A stretch of DNA of 64,000 nucleotides from Frigoribacterium sp. (lineage in GTDB: Bacteria; Actinomycetota; Actinomycetes; Actinomycetales; Microbacteriaceae). Shown here piece after piece: positions 38,830-47,840 of the stretch. The stretch's first letter is position 1. Each line of letters starts with the position of its first letter. A model generated the notes under the pieces. That model was not told where the DNA came from, did no database searches, and worked only from the letters and a program-made list of their open reading frames with translations. Made by a program: the position numbers and the translations under genes. The DNA is taken from assembly GCA_025363205.1 (NCBI GenBank), contig JANYEI010000139.1, positions 19,151 through 83,150 on the forward strand, written 5' to 3'.

Positions 38830-41802
38830 TCATCCGGTCGTCGGTCCGACAACCTGTACGAGACCGTAGAAGTGCTTCTCAAACACACCGCGAGCGAGTC
38901 GGGTGACACGCAAATAGTCTTCTTCGAGCCGCGTCGCGGATCCCGGAGAGTACTCGAGCAGACGCGCGACACCATCGAGTTGTTGGCGGTCGGTGGGGAG
39001 CACATCCGTGGACCGCGTCATCCACAACACCATGGCGGAACGCACGCGCGACGCTAGTATCCAGGCATCCCGCAATTTCGCCGCGTCCGTCGCGGTGACG
39101 AATCCTTCTGAACGCGCGACTTCGAGCGCGCTGAGAGTCGACGTGGTGCGAAGCCCAGCAACCCGAGCGCCATTCTGCAGCTGGATGAGCTGCACAAACC
39201 ACTCCACGTCGCTGAGAGACCCGCGTCCGAGTTTGAGGTGGCGAGCGGGGTCCGCGGCTTGCGGCAAGCGCTCCGACTCGACTCGCGCTTTGATCCGCTT
39301 GACCTCGCGGACATCGTTTTCTGAGATGGCGATCGGGAACCGCACCTCGTCGGCGAGACCCTCGAAGTCAGCAAGCAGCGCGGCATCCCCCACTGCGCCG
39401 CGGGCGCGCAGCAGTGCCTGCGCCTCCCAGGTGAGCGACCATCGAGCGTAATAGGCCCGGTAGGAGTCGAGCGATCTCACGACGGGCCCGTTCTTACCCT
39501 CTGGGCGCAAATCGATGTCGAGGTCGAAGGGAAGTCGGAGGTCTTCGGTATGACGACTGAGCTCGCTGACCAGGAACTTCGCACGCGCCGCGGCATCTTC
39601 GCTCGAGGCGGTCGTGCTTCGATAGACAAATAGCACGTCGGCATCCGACCCGAACCCGAGTTCCTGACCGCCGTACCGGCCCATCGCGATGATGCCGAAC
39701 TCGATGCCGTCGTCGATGGGGCGCAAGGCGTGCAGCACCCCGGTGAGCAGCGCGGTCGTCACGTCGGAGAGTGCCCGACCGAGTTCCTCGACAGGCACCT
39801 TCCCAAGAATTGCCCCGATCGCGAGACGAAGCACCTCCCGTCGGCGAGCGGTACGAAAGGCCAGGGAGGCCGTCACCACATCGTCGTGCCTGGCGAGCGT
39901 CGATGCAGTCTCGTCGAGAAGGGCGACGAGCGGCCGAGCGGTCAGTTCCTCCTCACGATCAAGCCAGGCGGCTGCCTCCGGTATGCGCTCAAGAAGCACC
40001 CCGACGAATCGCGACGACGACAGCACGTTCGTGAGGCGTTTGGCTGCTCCCGATGAGTCGCGCAACATCCGCAGGAACCAATAGGACTCCCCCAGGTCGT
40101 CGCTGAGCCGCCGAAACGCCAGGAGGCCATAGTCGGGGTCTGCGCCGTCCGCGAACCATTCAAGCATCACCGGAAGGAGGTGCCGCTGGATCGCCGCACG
40201 TCGGGAGACTCCACCCGTGAGCGCTCCGATGTGCGCAAGAGCCCCCTTCGGATCCCGAAAGCCAATCGCGCCAAGTCGAGCGACTGCCTGCTCACTGCTG
40301 AGAGTCAGGCCATCGTCGGGGAGGGCAGCGACCGCAGAGAGAAGCGGGCGATAGAACAGCCGCACATGCAATCTCCTCACCTCCAGTTTGGTGCGATTCC
40401 ACCGCTCGATCAGATCTTCGGCGCCTGCAGCGATGCCGCTCGCGCGAGCAAGCACTCTCACGGCGTCACGGTCGCTCGGCATGAGGTGGGTGCGCCTCAG
40501 CTGCACCAGTTGCAGGCGATGCTCCAACAGGCGAAGGAACCGGTAATCCCGAGAGAACTCAGCCGCCTCCGTCCGACCGATATAGCCCTCTTCAGCGAGG
40601 GCCACGAGCGCGGGAAGCGTAGCGCGCTGCCGTACGAGCTCGTCGGCCTGACCGTGCACGAGCTGCAACAACTGGATAGTGAACTCGACATCGCGCAAGC
40701 CACCCGGTCCGAGCTTCAGCTGGTAGTCGAGCTCAGCGCTCGGGATGTTGTCGGTCACCCGCTCCCGCATGCGCTGCACCCCCTCCACGAAATTCTCGCG
40801 CGACGCGCTCGACCACACCTTCGGGGCGACCGCATCCACATAACGCTGTCCAAGCTCGGGATCGCCCGCCAGCGGCCGGGCTTTGAGCAACGCCTGGAAT
40901 TCCCAGCTCTTCGCCCAGCGGTCGTAGTAGGCGATATGAGAGTCGAGGGTGCGCACCAGTGCGCCATCCTTGCCTTCGGGTCGGAGGTTGGCATCCACCT
41001 CCCAGAGCGCGGGCTCTCGAGAGTAGTCCTGGATGCCCCGCATCGTGGCCATTGCGAGGCGGGTTGCGATCTCCACGACTCGGCCGTCGGGGAGGTCGAC
41101 CGATCCCCCCGCCACAAAGATGACATCCACGTCGCTCACATAGTTGAGTTCCCGAGCTCCGGCCTTGCCCATGCCGATAATCGCCAACCGCGTCGCCGCC
41201 ACCTCGGCGGACGGAAACTTCACGGTCGCGCGGGCCACTATCAGCGCGGCGTCGAGCACGGCCGCTGCGAGATCGGCGAGGGCAGCTGCGACGCTGTCCA
41301 GTGCGTCAAGCGGATGTGCCTGCCCGAGATCCCACGCGGCGAGCTGGGTCACATGGCGGCGGTACCGCACGCGGAGCGCGTCCCAGGATGCCTCCTCATC
41401 TGAGGCCTCGATCTCGGAGACCGAGTCCGCGAGATCGAGTCGATAGAACTCCGGCGAGGGGGGGCGCGTGAAGCTCAGGGCAAGCACACACAACTCTTCC
41501 GGATGCCTCAGCAGAAACTCTCCCAATCCTCTCGATGCGCCGAGCACGCGAATCAGGCGCTCAAGGGACGCCACGTCGGTGACCAGCGCGATCGTCTCGG
41601 TCGGGGAGTGTCGCACCAGCGCGGCGAGTAAACGAAGGGCCTGATCGGGATCCGCGGCATGGGCAAACACGGGAAGGAAGTCACGCGACGACACGATGCC
41701 CGCGAGAAGGCCGTCCAATTCTGCAAGGAGCACGACAGTCGGGTCGAGCTCGGCGAACCCGAGCCTGGCGAGGTCGGTCAGAATTGATTGTTCGCGCGCC
41801 AT
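38830..41802 (-). CDS. glnE: Bifunctional glutamine-synthetase adenylyltransferase/deadenylyltransferase
   Basis: Two nucleotidyltransferase domains: LNYVSDVDVIFVAGG and LGFGSDADVLFVYR. Confidence 0.95.
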   Translation of the reverse strand: MAREQSILTDLARLGFAELDPTVVLLAELDGLLAGIVSSRDFLPVFAHAADPDQALRLLAALVRHSPTETIALVTDVASLERLIRVLGASRGLGEFLLRHPEELCVLALSFTRPPSPEFYRLDLADSVSEIEASDEEASWDALRVRYRRHVTQLAAWDLGQAHPLDALDSVAAALADLAAAVLDAALIVARATVKFPSAEVAATRLAIIGMGKAGARELNYVSDVDVIFVAGGSVDLPDGRVVEIATRLAMATMRGIQDYSREPALWEVDANLRPEGKDGALVRTLDSHIAYYDRWAKSWEFQALLKARPLAGDPELGQRYVDAVAPKVWSSASRENFVEGVQRMRERVTDNIPSAELDYQLKLGPGGLRDVEFTIQLLQLVHGQADELVRQRATLPALVALAEEGYIGRTEAAEFSRDYRFLRLLEHRLQLVQLRRTHLMPSDRDAVRVLARASGIAAGAEDLIERWNRTKLEVRRLHVRLFYRPLLSAVAALPDDGLTLSSEQAVARLGAIGFRDPKGALAHIGALTGGVSRRAAIQRHLLPVMLEWFADGADPDYGLLAFRRLSDDLGESYWFLRMLRDSSGAAKRLTNVLSSSRFVGVLLERIPEAAAWLDREEELTARPLVALLDETASTLARHDDVVTASLAFRTARRREVLRLAIGAILGKVPVEELGRALSDVTTALLTGVLHALRPIDDGIEFGIIAMGRYGGQELGFGSDADVLFVYRSTTASSEDAAARAKFLVSELSRHTEDLRLPFDLDIDLRPEGKNGPVVRSLDSYRAYYARWSLTWEAQALLRARGAVGDAALLADFEGLADEVRFPIAISENDVREVKRIKARVESERLPQAADPARHLKLGRGSLSDVEWFVQLIQLQNGARVAGLRTTSTLSALEVARSEGFVTATDAAKLRDAWILASRVRSAMVLWMTRSTDVLPTDRQQLDGVARLLEYSPGSATRLEEDYLRVTRLARGVFEKHFYGLVQVVGPTTG

Positions 41803-41840
41803 TGCCGTCGAGTCCTAAACCTCAGTATCGGGGAGTGCGG

Positions 41841-43196
41841 TTACAGCATCTCCAGGTTGCTCTTGAGCTCGTAGGGAGTGACCTGCGCACGGTATTCGCG
41901 CCATTCCTGGCGCTTGTTCAACAGCACGAAATTGAACACCTGCTCACCGAGAGTCTCAGCCACAAGCTCGGACTCCTCCATGAGTGCGACAGCGTGGTCG
42001 AGGCTTGCCGGCAGCTGGCTGTAGCCAAGAGCGCGACGTTCCGTATCCGAAAGCTCCCAGACGTTGTCTTCGGCCTCGGACGGAAGTTCATAGCCCTCTT
42101 CGATGCCCTTGAGCCCTGCAGCGAGCAGTAGCGAAAACGCCAAGTAGGGGTTCGCGGCGGAGTCAATGGCGCGGTACTCGACTCGTGCACTCTGGCCCTT
42201 ATTGGGCTTGTAGAGGGGTACTCGCACCAGTGCAGACCGGTTGTTGTGCCCCCAGGTTACAAAGCTCGGCGCCTCTCCGAGCTTGTTTTGCGACGCACCG
42301 CCCCACAGTCGTTTATAAGAATTGACGAACTGATTCGTGACCGCAGTGATCTCGGGCGCGTGACGCAACAGGCCTGCAATAAAGTGACGACCGATCTTCG
42401 ACAGTTGATACTGTCCAGCCCCGTCATAGAAGGCGTTCGTGTCACCCTCGAAGAGGGACATGTGCGTGTGCATTCCCGAGCCTGGTTCACCCGAAAGAGG
42501 CTTCGGCATAAACGTCGCGTAGACGCCCTGCTCGATCGCTACCTCCTTGATAACCGTGCGGAAAGTCATGATGTTGTCGGCCGTGGTGAGGGCATCCGCG
42601 TACCGCAGATCGATCTCGTTCTGCCCGGGACCGGCTTCATGGTGGCTGAATTCCACCGAGATGCCGAGGTCTTCGAGCATCCGCACCGAACGGCGCCGGA
42701 AGTCGTGGGCCGTGCCGCCCGGTACGTTGTCGAAGTAGCCGGCGCGGTCGACGGGCTGAGGACCCTCCTCGCCGAACTGCGAACTCTTGAGCAGATAAAA
42801 CTCGATTTCGGGGTGAGTGTAGAACGTGAAGCCGCGCTCGGCGGCGGTCGCGAGGGTGCGCTTGAGCACGTTGCGCGGGTCGGCAACGGCGGGCTGTCCG
42901 TCGGGGGTCGTGATGTCGCAGAACATTCGGGCGGTTGGGTCGATTTCCCCACGCCACGGCAGAATCTGGAAGGTGGCGGGATCCGGATGCGCGAGCACGT
43001 CGGCCTCATAGGACCGGGTGAGACCCTCGATCGCGGAACCGTCGAAACCAAGACCCTCGGCAAAGGCCCCCTCGACCTCAGCCGGGGCAATGGCGACCGA
43101 CTTGAGAGTGCCGACGACATCCGTGAACCAGAGGCGGATGAACTTGACGCCACGTTCTTCGATGGTGCGGAGAACGAAGTCGCGCTGCTTGTCCAT
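41841..43196 (-). CDS. glnA2: Second type I glutamine synthetase (GlnA2-like)
   Basis: FVLRTIEERGVKFIRLWFTDVVGTLKSVAI; adjacent to glnE as in other actinobacteria. Confidence 0.9.
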   Translation of the reverse strand: MDKQRDFVLRTIEERGVKFIRLWFTDVVGTLKSVAIAPAEVEGAFAEGLGFDGSAIEGLTRSYEADVLAHPDPATFQILPWRGEIDPTARMFCDITTPDGQPAVADPRNVLKRTLATAAERGFTFYTHPEIEFYLLKSSQFGEEGPQPVDRAGYFDNVPGGTAHDFRRRSVRMLEDLGISVEFSHHEAGPGQNEIDLRYADALTTADNIMTFRTVIKEVAIEQGVYATFMPKPLSGEPGSGMHTHMSLFEGDTNAFYDGAGQYQLSKIGRHFIAGLLRHAPEITAVTNQFVNSYKRLWGGASQNKLGEAPSFVTWGHNNRSALVRVPLYKPNKGQSARVEYRAIDSAANPYLAFSLLLAAGLKGIEEGYELPSEAEDNVWELSDTERRALGYSQLPASLDHAVALMEESELVAETLGEQVFNFVLLNKRQEWREYRAQVTPYELKSNLEML

Positions 43197-43254
43197 GGGC
43201 TCCTCTTGTTGCTCACTGCGGGGCGTTTCCTCCCCGACTATTAGGCTAGTGGCT

Positions 43255-44985
43255 ATGCCCCGACTCCGCTTGGCGCTTGGCCAAACCAATCCCGTCGTCG
43301 GCGATCTTGCCGGCAATTCCGCCCAGATTCTCGCTGCCGCGCATCGCGCCGTAGCCCGGGGCGCAGACCTCCTTGCGGTGGGAGAGATGGCCATCAGCGG
43401 CTACCCCATCGAAGATCTCGCCTCTCGGCCGAGCTTTCTTGCCGAATCCCACGACGCCGTGTTCCGGCTCGCAAAGGAGCTGCAGGATGCGGGCCTCGGC
43501 GATCTCGCCGTGATCGTCGGGCATCCGGATGGACCGTTCGAACCCCGACTGACCGGTACGAGCAACGCGCCAACCGCCATCGCCCAGAACTGCGCAAGCG
43601 TGCTCCAGCATGGCCATGTCGCCGCGCGATATGCCAAACACCACCTCCCGAACTACTCGGTATTCGATGAGTACCGCATCTTCATCCCTGGCGACGAACT
43701 GCTCGTTCTGCGCATCAAGGGAGTGGATGTCGCGGTGATCGTCTGCGAGGACCTCTGGCGCGAGGGCGGCCCCGTCGCCCGCGTACTCGAAGCCGATGCG
43801 GGACTTCTGGTCGTGATCAACGCCTCGCCGTTCGAACGTGACAAGAACGAGGTGCGACTGCCGCTGGTCACCCGTCGCGCCACCGAGACCAATACAACCG
43901 TGGCCTACGTCAACATCATTGGCGGGCAGGATGACCTGGTGTTCGACGGGGACAGCCTGGTTGTGGACGGCGCGGGCAACATCCTCGCTCGGGCGCCCCA
44001 GTTCGTCGAACATCTGCTCGTCGTCGATGTGGAGGTTTCCGCTGCGACCGAAGCCGAGCTGCCGGACAATGTCATGCACGTCACGCTCGCCGATGGGCCG
44101 GGACAGCAGCCAACCCTCGAGACCGACCTCGCGACACTTCCCGATGATCGCGAACAGGTCTGGAATGCCCTCGTGCTCGGCCTTCGGGACTATGTGCAGA
44201 AGAACGGCTTCCGCTCGGTGATCCTGGGGCTTTCGGGCGGCATCGATTCGGCCGTCTGCGCGGCGATCGCCGTCGATGCGCTCGGCGCGGACCGCGTGTG
44301 GGGCGTGAGCATGCCCAGCCGCTACAGTTCTGACCATTCGCGATCGGATGCCGATGAGCTCGCCGAAACTCTCGGCCTGCACTACTCGACGGAGGCGATC
44401 ACCGACCTCGTACTGCCGATCGAGACCCAGCTCAAGCTCACCGGTACGGCCGCGGAGAACGTGCAGGCACGGATCCGTGGCGTCATCCTGATGGGACTGT
44501 CGAATCTCGACGGCCATCTCGTGCTCACCACCGGTAACAAAACCGAGCTGTCGGTGGGGTACTCGACGATTTATGGTGACTCCGTCGGAGGATTCGCCCC
44601 GATCAAGGACGTGCCGAAGATGCTCGTCTGGGAGCTGGCGCGCTGGCGCAACGAGGCCGCAACCGCTCGGAACGAGCTGCCGCCGATCCCCGCGAACTCC
44701 ATCGACAAGCCGCCGAGCGCCGAGTTGCGGCCCGACCAGACCGACCAGGATTCGCTGCCGCCCTACGAGGTATTGGACGCCATCCTCGAGGCGTACATCA
44801 CGAAGGCCCTCGGCCGGGAGGATGTGATCGACCTCGGCTTCGATGCGGAGACCGTTGACTTCGTGACGAAGCTGGTCGACCACTCGGAGTGGAAGCGCCG
44901 GCAGGGAGCCATTGGCCCAAAAATAAGCGGCATGGCCTTCGGACGCGACCGGCGCCTGCCGATCACCTACCGCCCGACCCGGTAG
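43255..44985 (+). CDS. nadE: NAD+ synthase, glutamine-dependent
   Basis: Nitrilase-like N-terminal domain plus [21 protein letters not shown]. Confidence 0.95.
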   Translation: MPRLRLALGQTNPVVGDLAGNSAQILAAAHRAVARGADLLAVGEMAISGYPIEDLASRPSFLAESHDAVFRLAKELQDAGLGDLAVIVGHPDGPFEPRLTGTSNAPTAIAQNCASVLQHGHVAARYAKHHLPNYSVFDEYRIFIPGDELLVLRIKGVDVAVIVCEDLWREGGPVARVLEADAGLLVVINASPFERDKNEVRLPLVTRRATETNTTVAYVNIIGGQDDLVFDGDSLVVDGAGNILARAPQFVEHLLVVDVEVSAATEAELPDNVMHVTLADGPGQQPTLETDLATLPDDREQVWNALVLGLRDYVQKNGFRSVILGLSGGIDSAVCAAIAVDALGADRVWGVSMPSRYSSDHSRSDADELAETLGLHYSTEAITDLVLPIETQLKLTGTAAENVQARIRGVILMGLSNLDGHLVLTTGNKTELSVGYSTIYGDSVGGFAPIKDVPKMLVWELARWRNEAATARNELPPIPANSIDKPPSAELRPDQTDQDSLPPYEVLDAILEAYITKALGREDVIDLGFDAETVDFVTKLVDHSEWKRRQGAIGPKISGMAFGRDRRLPITYRPTR

Positions 44986-45014
44986 CCGGGCACCTCGAGG
45001 CTAGGATTGCGCGC

Positions 45015-45851
45015 ATGACCGACCCCACTGCAGCTGCGACACAGGCGAACCTCAAAAGAGTGCGCACCCGGCACTTCCAGAGCGCGAAAGAGAACGGAGT
45101 TAAGATCACCGGGCTCACGAGCTACGACCAGCTCACGGCATCCATCTTCGACGCCGCCGGCATCGACTTCCTGCTGGTTGGCGATTCCGCCGGCAACAAC
45201 GTACTCGGTTACGAGACGACCCTGCCCGTTACCGTGGACGACCTGATTCCCCTCACCCGCGCTGTCGCGGGGGCCGTGACCCGCGCCTTCGTGGTCGCGG
45301 ACATGCCCTTCGGGTCTTACGAGACCTCTCCCGACGAGGCCCTTCACACCGCGTTCCGGTTCATGAAGGAGACACACGCGCACGCCGTGAAGTTCGAGGG
45401 CGGTGTGCGCAGCGCCGAGCAGATTCGTCGAATCGTCTCGGCGGGAATCCCGGTGATGGGGCACATCGGTTTCACTCCGCAGAGCGAACACGGCCTTGGT
45501 GGTCACATCATCCAGGGGCGTGGCGAGGGTGCCGAGCAATTACTCGCCGACGCCCATGCGGTTGAAGACGCCGGAGCATTCGCCGTCGTGCTCGAGATGG
45601 TGCCTTCCCTCGTTGCGAAACAGGTCACCGAGGAGCTGCGAATCCCGACGATTGGTGTGGGGGCCGGCCCGCACGTCGACGGCCAACTGCTCGTCTGGAC
45701 CGACTGGGCCGGGCTCACCGTTGGCCGCATTCCCAAGTTCGTGAAGCGCTATGCGAATCTCAGCACTGTGCTGACGGATGCCGCAAAAACCTACATCACG
45801 GATGTCGCCGGTGGCGAGTACCCGGCGCCGGAGCACGAATACGCGGACTGA
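45015..45851 (+). CDS. panB: 3-methyl-2-oxobutanoate hydroxymethyltransferase
   Basis: [40 protein letters not shown]. Confidence 0.95.
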   Translation: MTDPTAAATQANLKRVRTRHFQSAKENGVKITGLTSYDQLTASIFDAAGIDFLLVGDSAGNNVLGYETTLPVTVDDLIPLTRAVAGAVTRAFVVADMPFGSYETSPDEALHTAFRFMKETHAHAVKFEGGVRSAEQIRRIVSAGIPVMGHIGFTPQSEHGLGGHIIQGRGEGAEQLLADAHAVEDAGAFAVVLEMVPSLVAKQVTEELRIPTIGVGAGPHVDGQLLVWTDWAGLTVGRIPKFVKRYANLSTVLTDAAKTYITDVAGGEYPAPEHEYAD

Positions 45852-45893
45852 CGGTCAGCACTTGGCAGCCCGCGCGGGTGACAGCCTCCGCGC

Positions 45894-45943
45894 CCGAAAG
45901 TGCCACGCGTGCCCGCCCTTTCCGGCACGCGTGTCACTTTCGG
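45894..45943. repeat. 20-bp-stem inverted repeat between convergent panB and a small SPOR-like gene
   Basis: ccgaaagtgccacgcgtgcc / ggcacgcgtgtcactttcgg, one mismatch, 10-nt loop. Confidence 0.8.
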
Positions 45944-45973
45944 CGGCAGAGTCCGGGGCGGGGCCGGGCGCAG

Positions 45974-46144
45974 TCACTCGTTCTTCGCGTCATCCTCCGC
46001 CCATTTGCGCGCGCGCTCGGCAATGATCTCGGGAGCGCGGGCGGCCGCCTCTCGGCTGTCAAAAGGGCCATCAAGTTCCGAAGCGAGCGACTGTTTGCCC
46101 TCTTCAACCTCGTGGGTACGTATGTTGTAGTACCACTGCGTCAT
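45974..46144 (-). CDS. Small SPOR-like domain protein (56 aa)
   Basis: MTQWYYNIRTHEVEEGKQSLASELDGPFDSREAAARAPEIIAERARKWAEDDAKNE. Confidence 0.75.
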   Translation of the reverse strand: MTQWYYNIRTHEVEEGKQSLASELDGPFDSREAAARAPEIIAERARKWAEDDAKNE

Positions 46145-46177
46145 GTCAACTCCTTGCTCGCTACTAAAATTACTCCC

Positions 46178-47044
46178 ATGCCCAAGGATTCGAATGGCCA
46201 CCTGGTTGCGGGTCGCGTCAGCCCCACCCGATTCGTGCCGAGGCAGATCGTGCGTCCGGAATACGTGGGCAAACCCGGGCCCTCCCGCTTCACCGGATCG
46301 GACATCTATGGCGCTGAGGCGGTCGGTCGAATCCGCGAGTCGGGGCGGATCGCAGCGGATGCCATCGCGGTCGTCGGGGCGAGCATCCGGGCCGGCATCA
46401 CCACCGACAGCCTGGACGTCATCGGCCACGACTACATTGTGGCCAACGGCTCCTATCCCTCGACTCTCGGCTATCGGGGCTTCCCCAAGTCCCTCTGCAG
46501 CTCGGTAAATGAAGTCATCTGCCACGGTATCCCCGACGATACGGTGCTCGAAGACGGGGATATCGTGAACATCGACATCACCGCCTATAAGAACGGCGTG
46601 CACGGCGACAGCAACCAGACCTTCATCGTGGGGGAAGCCACCCCGCAGGTGACCGACCTGGTGGAGCGCACACGCGAGTCGCTCAATCGTGGGATCAAGG
46701 CCGTCGCTCCTGGCCGCGAGGTTAATGTGATCGGCCGAGCGATCGAGTCCTATGCGCGCCGTTTCGACTACGGCGTCGTGCGCGACTTCACCGGGCACGG
46801 AGTGGGCGAAGCATTCCATTCCGGCCTCATCATCCCGCACTATGACGCTGCTCCTGCCTACTCGACAGAGATCGTGGTTGGCATGGTCTTCACAATCGAA
46901 CCGATGCTCACCCTCGGCGGGATCGAATGGGAGATGTGGGCGGACGACTGGACTGTCGTGACCAAGGACCGCAGCATCTCTGCCCAGTTCGAGCACACGA
47001 TGGTGGTTACCGAACGCGGCGCCGAAGTCCTGACACTCCCCTGA
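46178..47044 (+). CDS. map: Type I methionyl aminopeptidase
   Basis: NEVICHGIPDDTVLEDGDIVNIDITAYKNGVHGDSNQTF; GHGVGEAFH. Confidence 0.95.
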   Translation: MPKDSNGHLVAGRVSPTRFVPRQIVRPEYVGKPGPSRFTGSDIYGAEAVGRIRESGRIAADAIAVVGASIRAGITTDSLDVIGHDYIVANGSYPSTLGYRGFPKSLCSSVNEVICHGIPDDTVLEDGDIVNIDITAYKNGVHGDSNQTFIVGEATPQVTDLVERTRESLNRGIKAVAPGREVNVIGRAIESYARRFDYGVVRDFTGHGVGEAFHSGLIIPHYDAAPAYSTEIVVGMVFTIEPMLTLGGIEWEMWADDWTVVTKDRSISAQFEHTMVVTERGAEVLTLP

Positions 47045-47084
47045 CCTGGCCCCGACACATCCAACACACGAGAAGAATGGCGAG

Positions 47085-47834
47085 ATGGCTGACAAAGCAG
47101 TAGGCATCGATGTCGGCGGCACCGGCATCAAGGGAGCGATCGTCGATGTCTCGACAGGCAAGCTCCTCAGCGATCGGGTGAAGCTCCCTACCCCCGAGGG
47201 AGGCGAACCCGACGACATTGTGCTGACGGTGCAGGAGGTGCTGAAAAAACTCGGCTCCCCCGACAAGAAGCTCCCCATCGGCGTGTGCTTTCCCGCCGTC
47301 GTTGTGAAGGGGCGCACCCTTTCGGCGGCGAATGTCTCGAAAAAGTGGATCGGCCTCGAAGCAGAGAAGCTTTTTGAAAAGGGTCTTGATCGCGACATCA
47401 CCTTCGTCAACGATGCGGATGCGGCCGGCTATGCCGAATCCCTCTACGGCGCCGCGGAGAAGAACAAGGGCCTCGTAATCCTCACCACGCTCGGTACCGG
47501 AATTGGTACCGCCATCATTTACAAGGGCGTTCTTATCCCGAACGCCGAACTCGGTCACCTGCAGCTCGAGGGCGTCGACTGGGAGACCAAAGCGGCCTAT
47601 TCGGCGAAGGAACGAGAGAACCTGAGCTGGGAGGAATGGGCGGTTCGCCTCCAGAAGTACTACGACGTGCTCGTGGCGCTTTTCCATCCCGACCTCTTCA
47701 TCGTCGGCGGCGGAGTGTCAAAGCAGTACAAAGACTTTCTCCCGCTCTTGAGACTGGATACACCGATAGTGCCAGCGACACTGCGGAACAATGCGGGCAT
47801 CCTGGGTGCAGCGGCTCTCGCTTCGGGCAAATAG
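47085..47834 (+). CDS. ppgK: Polyphosphate glucokinase (ROK family)
   Basis: GIDVGGTGIKGAIVD; VNDADAAGYAE; TLGTGIGTAII. Confidence 0.92.
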   Translation: MADKAVGIDVGGTGIKGAIVDVSTGKLLSDRVKLPTPEGGEPDDIVLTVQEVLKKLGSPDKKLPIGVCFPAVVVKGRTLSAANVSKKWIGLEAEKLFEKGLDRDITFVNDADAAGYAESLYGAAEKNKGLVILTTLGTGIGTAIIYKGVLIPNAELGHLQLEGVDWETKAAYSAKERENLSWEEWAVRLQKYYDVLVALFHPDLFIVGGGVSKQYKDFLPLLRLDTPIVPATLRNNAGILGAAALASGK

Positions 47835-47840
47835 CAGTCG

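Noticed and set aside
40180-41403. 407-aa plus-strand ORF
   Set aside because: Antisense to glnE; shadow ORF.
37210-43196. Two glutamine synthetases flanking glnE as an unusual arrangement
   Set aside because: This gene order is common in actinobacteria and not novel.
43246-44883. 545-aa minus-strand ORF
   Set aside because: Antisense shadow of nadE, which has clear family motifs on the other strand.
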